Shown here in pieces: positions 53,911 to 63,733 of a stretch of 64,000 nucleotides of DNA. The position numbers and the translations under genes are program-made. This stretch comes from JAVVWB01 sp036652335 (GTDB lineage Bacteria > Synergistota > Synergistia > Synergistales > Synergistaceae): contig JAVVWB010000001.1 of assembly GCA_036652335.1 (NCBI GenBank), positions 62,001 to 126,000 on the forward strand. Reading direction: 5' to 3'. The notes under the pieces were generated by a model. The model searched no databases. It saw only the letters and a list, made by a program, of their open reading frames with translations, and was not told where the DNA came from. The first letter of the stretch is position 1. Each line of letters opens with the position of its first letter.

Positions 53911-53990
53911 ACCGAAGTGCAGTGATACTACAACTGTGCTTTACTTTCCTATGGGGCAAAATTTTTCTCTACAAGGAGGGGTTTTTACCC

Positions 53991-54827
53991 ATGAATAGAA
54001 ACAGAAAAATTACTACCCTGTTATCACTGATTTTTGTATCGCTGTTCTTACTTGCGTCAATCTCCTACGCTTCCCCCGTACTTAAAATGGCAACTACAAC
54101 AAGTACAGACAACACAGGACTACTAGACTATCTAAAGCCGGTATTTCTCAAAGATACCGGAATAGATGTGCAGTGGGTTGCTGTAGGTACAGGCAAAGCT
54201 CTCCAGCACGGACGTAATGGAGATGTTGATGTTGTACTTGTGCACAGCAAAGCCCAAGAGGACAAATTTATGGCAGAGGGTGCAGGAGTAAATCGCCGTA
54301 AAGTAATGTACAACGACTTTGTCATCATAGGTCCTGCATCAGATCCTGCCGGAGTAAAAGGAAAAACGTCTGTTGAAGCTGTAAAAATCATAGCAGACAA
54401 AAAAATACCTCTTGTCAGCAGAGCAGACAAATCAGGGACTCACTCAAAAGAACTAAAACTACTTGAAAGAGCAGAAATAAAAGACTTTGACAAAGCAACA
54501 TGGTATGTACAGACAGGTCAAGGAATGCTCAAAACAATCAACATTGCTTCAGAAAAAGATGGTTACTGCCTTACTGACAGAGGAACATTCATTAAATATG
54601 AAGCAGGGCTAAAGGGAGCAAAAGGTCTAGTCATATTGGTAGAGGGAGACAAAGACTTGCTTAATCAATATAGTGTCATGGCAATAAATCCAGAAAAGCA
54701 CAAACACGTAAAAATAGACCTTGCAAACAAATACATTGACTGGATAACATCAGCAAAGGTACAAAAAGACATAGCAAACTTCAAGCTGGAGGGAAAACAG
54801 CTATTCTTCCCAAATGCAGAAAAATAA
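53991..54827 (+). CDS. tupA: Tungstate ABC transporter, binding protein
   Basis: A periplasmic binding protein for tungstate with very high affinity. The signal peptide (about 1-28, LLSLIFVSLFLLASISYAS) is followed by the family hallmark MATTTSTDNTGLLDYL, then VGTGKALQHGRNGDVD, VMYNDFVIIGP and RADKSGTHSKELKL, which line the oxyanion site. The ATG at 53991 gives the signal peptide and follows GGAGGGG; a longer frame to 53868 runs back through the riboswitch and is rejected. 278 residues. First gene of tupABC. Confidence 0.95.
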   Translation: MNRNRKITTLLSLIFVSLFLLASISYASPVLKMATTTSTDNTGLLDYLKPVFLKDTGIDVQWVAVGTGKALQHGRNGDVDVVLVHSKAQEDKFMAEGAGVNRRKVMYNDFVIIGPASDPAGVKGKTSVEAVKIIADKKIPLVSRADKSGTHSKELKLLERAEIKDFDKATWYVQTGQGMLKTINIASEKDGYCLTDRGTFIKYEAGLKGAKGLVILVEGDKDLLNQYSVMAINPEKHKHVKIDLANKYIDWITSAKVQKDIANFKLEGKQLFFPNAEK

Positions 54828-54911
54828 ATACAAAATAGATAGAAAGTAACGAAATTAAAAGGGAGGGTGTTGTTTAGCAATAACCCTCTCTTATTAAAAG
54901 AGGTGAAAGAA

Positions 54912-55607
54912 GTGGATTTTATAACAGAGGGGTTCGTACAGGGGATAAAACTTCTCCTAACAATGGACGAAGAGACTATAAATATAGTTGTAACCACCTT
55001 AAAACTGACACTTCTTTCTATGAGTGGAATAATAATTATGGGTGTCCCGCTTGGATTTTTACTGGGATACTTTGATTTTCGAGGTAAAAACGTACTACGA
55101 ACCATAGTAGACACACTCCTTGCAATGCCAACAGTAGTAATAGGACTACTTGTCTATGCTTTTATATCAAGAAACGGACCACTTGGTGAATACGACCTAC
55201 TCTTTACCATAAGAGGAATGGCAATAGGACAGCTCATACTTGGACTTCCTATCGTCATAGCCTACACAGCTACTGCAGTTGAGGGGCTAGACGAAAGACT
55301 TAACGTAACACTACAAACATTAGGGGCTTCATCTTTTCGGCTTGCAATGACCACATTATTTGAGGGACGTTTTCATATAATAACTGCAATACTCACTTCT
55401 TACGGAAGAATTGTAGGAGAAGTTGGTGCTGCAATGATGCTAGGTGGCAACATAAAATGGCACACCAGAACAATAACTACAGCAATCACACTTGAGACGG
55501 GAAAAGGGGACTTCTCATTAGGAATAGCCCTTGGCGTAATTCTCGTATTCATATCTCTTATGCTAAACGTGATGACATCGTACTTAAAACGGAAAGCAAC
55601 CTGCTAG
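54912..55607 (+). CDS. tupB: Tungstate ABC transporter, permease
   Basis: The membrane channel of the tungstate importer, with five to six segments and the EAA loop EGLDERLNVTLQTLGASSFR that docks on the ATPase. The GTG at 54912 follows GAGGTG by eight bases and gives 231 residues; a TTG at 54867 would add residues that look non-coding. A small hairpin (GAGGGT / ACCCTC, about 54863-54888) lies between tupA and tupB and may adjust their ratio. Confidence 0.9.
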   Translation: MDFITEGFVQGIKLLLTMDEETINIVVTTLKLTLLSMSGIIIMGVPLGFLLGYFDFRGKNVLRTIVDTLLAMPTVVIGLLVYAFISRNGPLGEYDLLFTIRGMAIGQLILGLPIVIAYTATAVEGLDERLNVTLQTLGASSFRLAMTTLFEGRFHIITAILTSYGRIVGEVGAAMMLGGNIKWHTRTITTAITLETGKGDFSLGIALGVILVFISLMLNVMTSYLKRKATC

Positions 55608-55608
55608 G

Positions 55609-56286
55609 ATGACGAAAATGTGCAAAATATTTGAAATAAAAAATCTATTACACAGCTACGACAACAAGAAAAACACATTAGAAATAGAGTCTCTTGATAT
55701 AGAAAAAGGGACAATTGTTGGTTTTGTTGGTTCAAATGGCAGCGGAAAAACTACTCTGTTAAAAATACTCTCTTTTTTAGAACCATATTCCAAAGGAGAA
55801 ATAAAATATAACGGAGAAAGAGTGAAAAACGAACGAGAACTACGAAAAGAAATAACATATCTACTACAAAGTCCTTATTTGTTAAAAAGGAATGTATATG
55901 AAAATATTGCTTACGGAATAAAACTTCGTAAAGGAAAAAACATAGAAGCAAAAGTACGAGAAGCACTGGAAAAAGTGGGGCTTTTGTACGATGAATTTGC
56001 ACAAAGAGAATGGTCTTGCTTGTCAGGGGGAGAGGTGCAACGTATAGCTCTTGCTTCACGTCTTGTAATAGAACCAAAAGTTTTAATACTTGATGAGCCA
56101 ACTGCAAATGTAGATAGTGAAAGTGCGGAGCTAATAAAAAAAGCCATAGAGGAAGAGTGCAAACAAAGAGGTACAACAGTAATAATAGCCACTCACGATA
56201 CAGAATGGCTAGAAAAAATTGCAAAAACAACCATATACCTAAAAAACGGAAAAATTGAAAAAATCGAGAAAAACGAAAAAAATTAA
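55609..56286 (+). CDS. tupC: Tungstate ABC transporter, ATP-binding protein
   Basis: The ATPase of the tungstate importer: Walker A GSNGSGKTTLL (about residues 43-53), Q-loop YLLQSPYL, signature LSGGEVQRIAL and Walker B VLILDEPTANVD. 225 residues from the ATG at 55609, which is one base after the tupB stop; the ATG at 55618 has a better-spaced AGGA and may be the real start. It lacks the C-terminal TOBE domain of ModC, as is usual for TupC. Confidence 0.92.
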   Translation: MTKMCKIFEIKNLLHSYDNKKNTLEIESLDIEKGTIVGFVGSNGSGKTTLLKILSFLEPYSKGEIKYNGERVKNERELRKEITYLLQSPYLLKRNVYENIAYGIKLRKGKNIEAKVREALEKVGLLYDEFAQREWSCLSGGEVQRIALASRLVIEPKVLILDEPTANVDSESAELIKKAIEEECKQRGTTVIIATHDTEWLEKIAKTTIYLKNGKIEKIEKNEKN

Positions 56287-56311
56287 AAACTATAAAAATT
56301 GAAAAGAATAT

Positions 56312-56357
56312 ACAAAAAAACAGGAGAGGTGAATTTTCACTTTTCCTGTTTTTTGTA
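56312..56357 (+). terminator. Terminator of the tup operon
   Basis: ACAAAAAAACAGGA (56312-56325) pairs with TCCTGTTTTTTGT (56344-56356), with an inner GTGAA/TTCAC stem. Confidence 0.87.
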
Positions 56358-56503
56358 TGTAATTGCTAAGCAAAATAATACTATAAACTAATTGTCAAAA
56401 AACTTATCTCATATAGCGATATTTTATAAATTTACTAAAATAATAGAAGATATGTGTATGTTGAATATTACAAAGCTTACGTATCTTTTTATTATATTCA
56501 ACT

Positions 56504-57445
56504 TTACAGAAGTTTCTTTGGTCTTCCTATTGTAGTTTTTTTCTCTCCCAGTAAAAGCTCGTAAGCTCTATCACAAACTCTCTCATAGTAAGGCATGAAA
56601 GTCTTGCGGAAAGAGACTTCCCCTCGCCAAAAAGGGAACTCGTTCATAATATCTAAAACAGTAGTGGATTTAGTTTTCTCTTCTATCTCAAAAGTAACAT
56701 CATTTACGCTGTTACCGTACCAATTTTTTAAATCAAATTCGTCTTTTGGAGAATTAAGAGTAGAGAGTTCTCCCTCGTATTCTGCGCCGCCTGACATAGT
56801 AAAAATATCTTCGTCGTCATAGAAATCATCGTACTCAAAGTTATCTTTATTCACTTCTTTTGTAAGATGCTCAATAAGCTCGTCTTGCTCTATACCACGT
56901 AATTTTAATAGTAAAAAGGGGTCATCGTCTATTACTTCTGCTAAGAGATACAAAACTGCTACTATATGCTTGCATGGTGCAGACTCATCTGGGCATGTGC
57001 ATTTAAACTTTCTTATTGCTGTGCTTGTGGGAAGCAACTGTATCCCAACTTCTTTAAAAACTTGCTCCATCTCATCTGGCATATTTTGAACCAGAAGATT
57101 TGCAACAAAAAAAGCTTGTTCACTTAGTCGTGAGAGTAGACTTCTCTTTGCCTCATCAGTTGCAGTCTCAAAGCCAAGCTTAATTTGATAGGGCTTTGTC
57201 CTTGTACCTTGTACAAAAGCGGTAACAAGTCCAGGTTCTATTTCTATTGAAGTTACCTGCCCACGTTTTGCATAGTTTTTGCCACGTGATAGATGTCCAC
57301 TGTCTATAGAAGACTCTATTACCTCTATCCACTTTCTCGACCACCAATTTGAGGCGTGAAAAAGCCCTCTGCCAAAACGTGACTTTATACCACCACGTGC
57401 AGTTTTAGGTTTTGTATATTTCCATTGGTATCTGCGACTGAACAT
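56504..57445 (-). CDS. SWIM zinc-finger protein
   Basis: 313 residues. The SWIM motif FKCTCPDESAPCKHIVAVLYLL (in part; CxCx7CxH near residue 145-160) binds zinc and is found with SNF2-type ATPases. The N-terminal part has WWSRKWIEVIESSIDSGHLSRG, the usual start of this family. The gene overlaps the SNF2 gene by one base, a pairing that is common in bacteria, so the two proteins likely act together on DNA or a nucleoprotein complex. Confidence 0.87.
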   Translation of the reverse strand: MFSRRYQWKYTKPKTARGGIKSRFGRGLFHASNWWSRKWIEVIESSIDSGHLSRGKNYAKRGQVTSIEIEPGLVTAFVQGTRTKPYQIKLGFETATDEAKRSLLSRLSEQAFFVANLLVQNMPDEMEQVFKEVGIQLLPTSTAIRKFKCTCPDESAPCKHIVAVLYLLAEVIDDDPFLLLKLRGIEQDELIEHLTKEVNKDNFEYDDFYDDEDIFTMSGGAEYEGELSTLNSPKDEFDLKNWYGNSVNDVTFEIEEKTKSTTVLDIMNEFPFWRGEVSFRKTFMPYYERVCDRAYELLLGEKKTTIGRPKKLL

Positions 57446-60400
57446 TATTTTATATCTCCTATTGCTTCACTGCCGAGTGCAAAGAGTTTGCTTATCTCAC
57501 TATCTGTAAGCTCTGTAAATATTGATTCTTCACTCTTAATTATTGCATCTGCCATAGACTTCTTTGCCAAAATAAGTTCCTCAATTCTCTCTTCAAGAGT
57601 GCCTTTGCAGCAGAAGTAATGTACCTGCACGTTATCCTGTTGACCTATTCTGTATGCACGGTCTACAGCTTGCTGTTCTACAGCAGGATTCCACCATCTA
57701 TCAAACATTATTACATGGTTTGCCCTTGTAAGGTTAATTCCACTTCCACCTGCTTTTAGAGAAAGCACGAAAAAGAGTGGTGCGTCAGCATCTTCTTGAA
57801 ACCGTGCTACCATCTCGTCTCTTTTCTCTTTAGGCACACCACCATGGAGAAAGAGGACTTCTTTGCCAAATGTCTCTTGCAAATAAGCTTTTATAAGTTT
57901 TCCCATTTCAGCATATTGTGTAAAAATAAGCACTCTGTCTTGTGTCGTAATCAACTCTTCTGCAATTTCAGTAAGCCTTGATATTTTGCCCGAACGCCCA
58001 GATAAGTCAGAACTATCTTTCATATAGAGAGCAGGGTGGTTACAGACTTGTTTTAATGCTGTGATTGTAGAAAGAATAATTCCTTTTCTCTTTATTCCTT
58101 GTGAATTGCTCAGGTTTTTCTTTAAATTTTCCAGGACAGAATTATAAAGTGTTGCTTGTTCTTTACTCAAATTACAAAATACTTTTGTCTCAATTTTATC
58201 TGGCAAGTCAGAGATAATAGTTTTGTCTGACTTCAAACGGCGTAATACAAAAGGAGCTATCATTTTGCGGATTTTTTCTGCTACGTGCATCTCACCTGAC
58301 TGCATAGGACGGAGAAAATCTCTCTTAAAACGTGTTTTGTTAGGAAGTAGCCCTGGCATGAGAAATTCCATAATTGACCACATATCCCCTACATGGTTTT
58401 CAACAGGAGTTCCAGTCAAAGCGATGTGCCAGTCAGCAGGGATTTCTCTTGCACTTCTGGATTGTCTTGCGTCGGGATTTTTTATGTTTTGTGCTTCGTC
58501 AAGTACAACGCCACACCACTCTGTATTTTTAAGTAGCTCGTTATCTCTGTGTAATAGAGAATATGATGTTATAACTAATGCACTTTGTGAAGCATATTTT
58601 TTAAATTTATCACCTTTACTTCGTCTCACACCATGATGTATAAAAATCGGTAGATTCGGTAAGAAACGTTCTGCTTCTCTTTTCCAGTTTTCTATTACAG
58701 ATGTAGGACATATAAGAAGTGACGGGCGGTTTTCTCCGTCGGAGCGTGCCTTTTGTATAAGTGCTAGAGTTTGAATTGTTTTGCCAAGTCCCATATCGTC
58801 TGCTAGGCAGCCACCCAAACCGAGTTTTGTAAGCCATGAAAGCCATGAGAAACCTTTTAACTGGTATGGGCGAAGTATTGCATTTAGCCCCTCAGGTTGC
58901 TCCTCAATTTCAATTTCTTTCTTGCCCGTGAGTAAATCTTTTGTTACATCAAGCCACTTTGAACCAACAACGGAAGCTATGGGGACATCTTTATATATAT
59001 TTGAGAAAGAGAACATAAGAGCATCTCTTCTTGCTATCTCTGTAGGTAATTTTTTGAAAGAAGATGTCACTTTTTCTATCTCGCTGCGATAGAGCAACAC
59101 CCATTTTCCCCTTATCTTTGTAAGAGGGCTTTTCAGTTCTCTGAGACTCTGTATCTCTCTTTCTGTTAATACTTCGTCTCCAAGTGTCACGCTCCAGTTG
59201 ACTTCAAGTAAGTCGTTTAATGAAATCTGTGAAGAAGAAAGAGATAAAGCATTGTCTGCGAGAGTAGCTTTTACTGCTAATCTCGGACGATCTGCAATGT
59301 TTCCCCATGAAGTTGGAAATTTCACAAAAATTCCCTGTTCCATTATGGAGGGGAGATATGTTTGTAGAAAATCGAAAAGTTCGTTAGAAGAGAGCTTTGC
59401 AGATTCCGGGGTAGCACACCTCATACTCCTTGCTATAGCAGGGATGAAAGAGGACAAATTACCCAATATTTGGAGCAAATATTTACGTGGATTTGACTTC
59501 TCTCTTTCAAACCAGCCCTTATCAACCTCGCTGGGTGACCAGACAGAAGAAGCAGGAATTATAAGAGAGTAGTCTTTTGTGGACTGCAAATGCCATGATA
59601 GAGTCCAGTAAAGTTCTTCTTCATCAGTGGGTTCTTCTAGCTTCATGTAAAGACGCCAAGGCTGACCTGTTATCTCTCTTAATCCCTTTGACCAAGAGCG
59701 AATATGCTTATGTAGTCCTCTCATGGCATCTTCCCACATATCAAGTGGTGAACGGGGCCATGTAAGGGCTCTAACCCATAATTCGTGGGGATTTGCTGAA
59801 TCGACTTTCTTGCCTCTTGTACCTGATTTACATGACTCTCTTATTGTTTGATCCAGAAGTCCTGATAGTATCAAGTCTGTAGTTTTGCTTTTTGAGGAAA
59901 GTTCACTATTGTCATCATTTAGTGATACAGAACAAAAAATTGGTGGTACGAGGTTCACTAGTGTTTGATGTTCGTCTTCATTTCTTGCAAGGTAAATAGG
60001 AGACCAGAGTGCTGTATATTTATCGTCGTCACAGCTCATATCTGGAATATATAGTCCACGATAGGCAAGAGTGAGAGCGTAATCAAGTGCTTTTTTTATA
60101 AAAAGAGTATCGTTTGCAAATAAAATTCCACTAACAGGTAGCTTGCTGTCACACTCTCTAATAAGTTGTGCTATTTCGCAGAACTCGTCGTATGAAATCT
60201 CTTGTGCGTCTACAGAAAAGCGAAGTAGCTTTGGCTCATTGCTTCCTAAAGAGATGTTCCCAAGGAGTGTGGAAGAGGGTATAGGAATACCGTCAACCGA
60301 TGGAAGCTTAAAGTAAAGTCTCTGAAAATCTGAGAAAACGGCCTTTTTCTTATTGCGAATTTCCATGCGTTTTAGTGCGTCTGATAAGTCTGTGTAGCTT

Positions 60401-60525
60401 GATGACCATGGTATGTGGTTTATGGTATTCTCAAGTGAGAGAGGAAAGATTGTATCGTCCTCAAAAGAATTTTCGCCCCATATATAGAAAGAATTATTTA
60501 TATAAAAAGTGTGAAGAATTAACAT
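57445..60525 (-). CDS. SNF2-family helicase-like ATPase
   Basis: A 1026-residue Swi2/Snf2 ATPase that translocates along duplex DNA. The first motor lobe has ADDMGLGKTIQTLALI (about 555-570), VITSYSLLHRD, LDEAQNIKN and ALTGTPVENH; the second has FTQYAEMGKLI, FLHGGVPKEKRDEMV, LKAGGSGINLTRANHVI and DRAYRIGQ. The N-terminal 480 residues are the non-motor region typical of bacterial SNF2 proteins next to SWIM genes. Role probably in transcription recycling or DNA repair, not established. Confidence 0.92.
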   Translation of the reverse strand: MLILHTFYINNSFYIWGENSFEDDTIFPLSLENTINHIPWSSSYTDLSDALKRMEIRNKKKAVFSDFQRLYFKLPSVDGIPIPSSTLLGNISLGSNEPKLLRFSVDAQEISYDEFCEIAQLIRECDSKLPVSGILFANDTLFIKKALDYALTLAYRGLYIPDMSCDDDKYTALWSPIYLARNEDEHQTLVNLVPPIFCSVSLNDDNSELSSKSKTTDLILSGLLDQTIRESCKSGTRGKKVDSANPHELWVRALTWPRSPLDMWEDAMRGLHKHIRSWSKGLREITGQPWRLYMKLEEPTDEEELYWTLSWHLQSTKDYSLIIPASSVWSPSEVDKGWFEREKSNPRKYLLQILGNLSSFIPAIARSMRCATPESAKLSSNELFDFLQTYLPSIMEQGIFVKFPTSWGNIADRPRLAVKATLADNALSLSSSQISLNDLLEVNWSVTLGDEVLTEREIQSLRELKSPLTKIRGKWVLLYRSEIEKVTSSFKKLPTEIARRDALMFSFSNIYKDVPIASVVGSKWLDVTKDLLTGKKEIEIEEQPEGLNAILRPYQLKGFSWLSWLTKLGLGGCLADDMGLGKTIQTLALIQKARSDGENRPSLLICPTSVIENWKREAERFLPNLPIFIHHGVRRSKGDKFKKYASQSALVITSYSLLHRDNELLKNTEWCGVVLDEAQNIKNPDARQSRSAREIPADWHIALTGTPVENHVGDMWSIMEFLMPGLLPNKTRFKRDFLRPMQSGEMHVAEKIRKMIAPFVLRRLKSDKTIISDLPDKIETKVFCNLSKEQATLYNSVLENLKKNLSNSQGIKRKGIILSTITALKQVCNHPALYMKDSSDLSGRSGKISRLTEIAEELITTQDRVLIFTQYAEMGKLIKAYLQETFGKEVLFLHGGVPKEKRDEMVARFQEDADAPLFFVLSLKAGGSGINLTRANHVIMFDRWWNPAVEQQAVDRAYRIGQQDNVQVHYFCCKGTLEERIEELILAKKSMADAIIKSEESIFTELTDSEISKLFALGSEAIGDIK

Positions 60526-60685
60526 ATATGCACCTCAAAAACTTTGCAAAAAACAAAGTGTGTTTTTTGTATATGACTGATTTTTTGTATTACAATTTTT
60601 AATTATACATCAGATGAAGAAGTAAATAAATAGTTGTTTATTTACTTCTTTTTAGTTCTGCCCCACAAGGTCACGAGAAAAAGAA

Positions 60686-60720
60686 AAACGCCCCGTTGCA
60701 TTTAGTGCAAAGGGGCGTTT
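60686..60720 (-). terminator. Terminator of the uridine-kinase-like operon
   Basis: AAACGCCCC and TTGCA (60687-60700) pair with TGCAA and GGGGCGTTT (60706-60720), with one unpaired base on each side. Confidence 0.88.
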
Positions 60721-60731
60721 GTGCTGATTGA

Positions 60732-62381
60732 TTAGAAACAGCTTCCTCCGATAAATTCTCTGACAATTGAATCGTTTGGGATATTATCAGATGGAATGAG
60801 AGGTATTAGCTCTAGCATATTTATCAGTCTGTACGAAGTATCATATACAGGAGATGTCTCGGGAATGCCCTCCAGTAGTGGTAATACGTAGCTTTTAAGC
60901 ACAGGCAACTCATAGGCAAGAGATGTATTAAATATTGCATCAGCCCCATTTTGGAATGGGAAGATGTATTTAAAAGAGCTTCTTATTACGGATTGCCATT
61001 GTAATAGTGTACTCTCAGGGGTATGACCTCTTGTCCTGTGGTCACGCACCATGCGGCGTAAGAGCCTTGTATCTGTTGTTCCTATTTTATTGTGTAAATC
61101 TATAGACGTTCCTGTAAGTGGGGATATAAATATTTTAAATTTGTTTTCTCTTTTTATGCTTTTTGTTAAGTAGTTATTTAAACCATGAATACCCTCTATT
61201 AAAATTTTTTCGTTTTCTTTTAATTTTAATTTTTTGCCAAGGACTCTTTCTCCCGTTAAGAAGTTAAATTCCGGAAGCTGAACTTCTTGCCCATCCATTA
61301 GTTTTTCTAAATGCTCATTTATTAAATCTATATCTAAAGCATCTATTGAGTCAAAATTATAGTTTCCATTTATATCTCTGGGAGTTTCTGATCTGTTTTT
61401 AAAGTAGTTATCAAGTTCTAATGTGACAGAATTTATCGCAGCAGTAAGGAGTTGTATGCGAAGTCTCTTTGAAGAAGTCGTTTTGCCCGAACTTGATGGT
61501 CCTGCGATACAAATCAATTTTATCTCTGGATTAGATATTATTTGCTCACTTATTTTGTATAAATTCTGGGTGTGCAAAGATTCTGACAATAGAATTAAAT
61601 CTCTGGTCTTTCCCCTTGCAACAATTTCATATATATCGTCCATTGTGTCTATGGAGAGGTTGGTTAGCCACTTTGAATATGATGTCATTATCTCAAAAGT
61701 TTTTTCTGTAGGCAGAGCAAGAGAATGGTCTATTTGGGTTATATCTTTGTCCTCAGAGAAAAAAGGAAATGTAATAAGAAACCCGTCTCCGTAAGAAGAA
61801 AGGTCATAGTGAGAGAGTTTGCCTGCTCTCTCGGCTAAGACTGTACTCGCAAAGTCATAGATATCTTCGCATTTATAGAGGAGAAGTGGGTCTTTGTGTA
61901 CCCATTTAAGCAAATTCTCTTTCTCTGTATAGTTTTGTTCTTTCATAATCTCTTTTGCTTTATCATAAGAGACGTATTCGAAAGTTATAGGAGTATCTTT
62001 AGCTATTATAGAACGGAGTTCCTTTTCTAAAATGGAAAGGTGTTGCTTTGTGAAAATACCTTTGCTGTAACAGTAATAGTATGAATCTCCTATAGATTGT
62101 TTGAGGTGAACCCTTGCATTAAAAGCTTTGCTTGCAGCTACAGTGATTAAGAAAGCCAGAGAGTTTTTGTAAATCAAATTCCCCTCTACACTGTTTTTTG
62201 ATACAAATTCTACTGTAGAAGCGTATTCTACTTTCCATGATAACGGCCTTGGAATATGGTTTATACGACATGCTATAGTATCGCACTCCTTTTGAGGCGC
62301 ATACTTTAAAAGCAACTCTTTTGCTGTAATGGGGCACGTCAGGAGAACTTCTCCTATCTCTTTAATGTTTACTCTTATCAT
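60732..62381 (-). CDS. Uridine kinase-like protein with ThrRS-like N-terminus
   Basis: 549 residues. The N-terminal half (about 1-260) resembles the TGS and second additional domains of threonyl-tRNA synthetase (VNIKEIGEVLLTCPITAKEL; AKEIMKEQNYTEKEN). The C-terminal half is a phosphoribulokinase/uridine-kinase fold with P-loop AGPSSSGKTTSSKRL (about 290-305), LDNYFKNRSETPRD and VRDHRTRGHTPE. Such fusions are annotated as nucleoside kinases in clostridia and related groups; the substrate is not verified. It lies 37 bases after the 5'-nucleotidase-like gene, so both may touch nucleotide metabolism. Confidence 0.84.
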   Translation of the reverse strand: MIRVNIKEIGEVLLTCPITAKELLLKYAPQKECDTIACRINHIPRPLSWKVEYASTVEFVSKNSVEGNLIYKNSLAFLITVAASKAFNARVHLKQSIGDSYYYCYSKGIFTKQHLSILEKELRSIIAKDTPITFEYVSYDKAKEIMKEQNYTEKENLLKWVHKDPLLLYKCEDIYDFASTVLAERAGKLSHYDLSSYGDGFLITFPFFSEDKDITQIDHSLALPTEKTFEIMTSYSKWLTNLSIDTMDDIYEIVARGKTRDLILLSESLHTQNLYKISEQIISNPEIKLICIAGPSSSGKTTSSKRLRIQLLTAAINSVTLELDNYFKNRSETPRDINGNYNFDSIDALDIDLINEHLEKLMDGQEVQLPEFNFLTGERVLGKKLKLKENEKILIEGIHGLNNYLTKSIKRENKFKIFISPLTGTSIDLHNKIGTTDTRLLRRMVRDHRTRGHTPESTLLQWQSVIRSSFKYIFPFQNGADAIFNTSLAYELPVLKSYVLPLLEGIPETSPVYDTSYRLINMLELIPLIPSDNIPNDSIVREFIGGSCF

Positions 62382-62418
62382 ATTTTGCCCCCCTATCTAT
62401 TTTACAAAAATCCCTATT

Positions 62419-63492
62419 CTATTTGTTCTCCCATTTCTTTATTATTTCGAGAACTGATAAGTCTTTCTCTGTAAAATCATCTATTTCAAACTGGTTGCCA
62501 CTGAAATTTACCAGCTCGAACTTTCCATTCTTTTTTTGAAGCATTAAATCTATATAGCCTATTGTTGCGTTTTTTTCTCCGCCATTTTGAATAATAGGAG
62601 TAGACCTCTTGTCTCCCTTTGATTTCCAAATAGGCTTTTGAAAATTGTAATGGTCATCAGCAGAGAGAATTGCATCAGCACAGAGTTTCTTTTCACTCTC
62701 TGATTTACTCTCCTTATATGTAGCGGAAGAAATTTTATCGTCTATTTCAATTCCACAATGTGAAAGGACTATTATAATGTCGGCCTTACCGGAAGTTTTT
62801 AGTTCTTTTGCAATTTTTTTCACTGCTTTAACAGGTGAGAAAAAATCTTTATCAAGCTCATAACCTCTTACAAAAGGTTTTGGTCCTGTTACTCCTATAA
62901 CTCCTACTTTTAGCCCTCGAACATTCTTAATGATGTAAGGCTTGACTCCACCTAATAACTTTCCTGCGTTTTCTGAACGGATTTCTTTTTTTGTGGAATC
63001 CTTGTAAGGATATTGATCGCCCGTAGTAGGGTCTCCATCTGCGTATCTTACATTTGAACAGAGTACGTCTATCCCATGATTGGTAAGCTTATCTACAATA
63101 TTATTTAGGACCCTGTCTCCATGTTCTTTCATATTTTTTGTTTTGAAATCATTATTGCCTAGAACCATTGCATCATATTTTATTGTTCCCATTATTTCGA
63201 TTTCTGGAAGAGCTTCGTGCTTCTCTAGGTATCCCCTCTTATAAATATCTCCGCAATCAAAGAGGAGCAAATTTCCAAATCGTCCTCTCTCGTAGTTTAT
63301 TATTGTGGCAAATTGTGGAAGCTTATATAGTTGCCCGTGAATATCATTTGTCTGAATAATTCTAAGAGTAAAAAAATCATTTTCCTTTAATTCATTAGCA
63401 TTTTGACCCGCATAGCACAGGGAGTTTGTAAGGAAAATAAATGTTGCTGTAATGAGTACTGATATAACAAGTTTTTTTGTACACTTTTTCAA
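62419..63492 (-). CDS. Exported 5'-nucleotidase-like protein with altered catalytic motifs
   Basis: 357 residues from a TTG start (63492) that follows GGAGAG by six bases; the signal peptide is about 1-28 (LVISVLITATFIFLTNSLCYA). The metallophosphoesterase fold is clear (QTNDIHGQL, FDCGDIYKRG, VLSHCGIEID), but key motifs differ: GNH(E/D) reads GNND (about 112-115), losing the catalytic His, and GHTH reads ADDH. The C-terminal substrate-binding domain of UshA-type 5'-nucleotidases is absent. It may be inactive, use another mechanism, or bind a ligand. Confidence 0.78.
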   Translation of the reverse strand: MKKCTKKLVISVLITATFIFLTNSLCYAGQNANELKENDFFTLRIIQTNDIHGQLYKLPQFATIINYERGRFGNLLLFDCGDIYKRGYLEKHEALPEIEIMGTIKYDAMVLGNNDFKTKNMKEHGDRVLNNIVDKLTNHGIDVLCSNVRYADGDPTTGDQYPYKDSTKKEIRSENAGKLLGGVKPYIIKNVRGLKVGVIGVTGPKPFVRGYELDKDFFSPVKAVKKIAKELKTSGKADIIIVLSHCGIEIDDKISSATYKESKSESEKKLCADAILSADDHYNFQKPIWKSKGDKRSTPIIQNGGEKNATIGYIDLMLQKKNGKFELVNFSGNQFEIDDFTEKDLSVLEIIKKWENK

Positions 63493-63733
63493 GAAAATCT
63501 CTCCTTCCACAAAAATTAAAAGGTTGCAAAACAGATGTAGCAATGCTTAATAAATTTTTTATATATAAATTGGAACACAAAAAAACAACTAACCTTACTA
63601 TATATTATATTCAACTAAGAAATTTTGTATACTCTGTTTGGACTTTATATAAAGATGCTAACTAGGTGTGGCAAATAAAAGCACTCTCATCTAACGTCAA
63701 AAAAGTATTAAATCTGATTAGGGAGCTGACGTC
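63493..63733. other. Intergenic stretch upstream of the nucleotidase-like gene
   Basis: AT-rich; nothing recognised. Confidence 0.4.

Noticed and set aside
53868..53990. N-terminal extension of TupA
   Set aside because: It would translate the riboswitch; the signal peptide begins at 53991 behind GGAGGGG.
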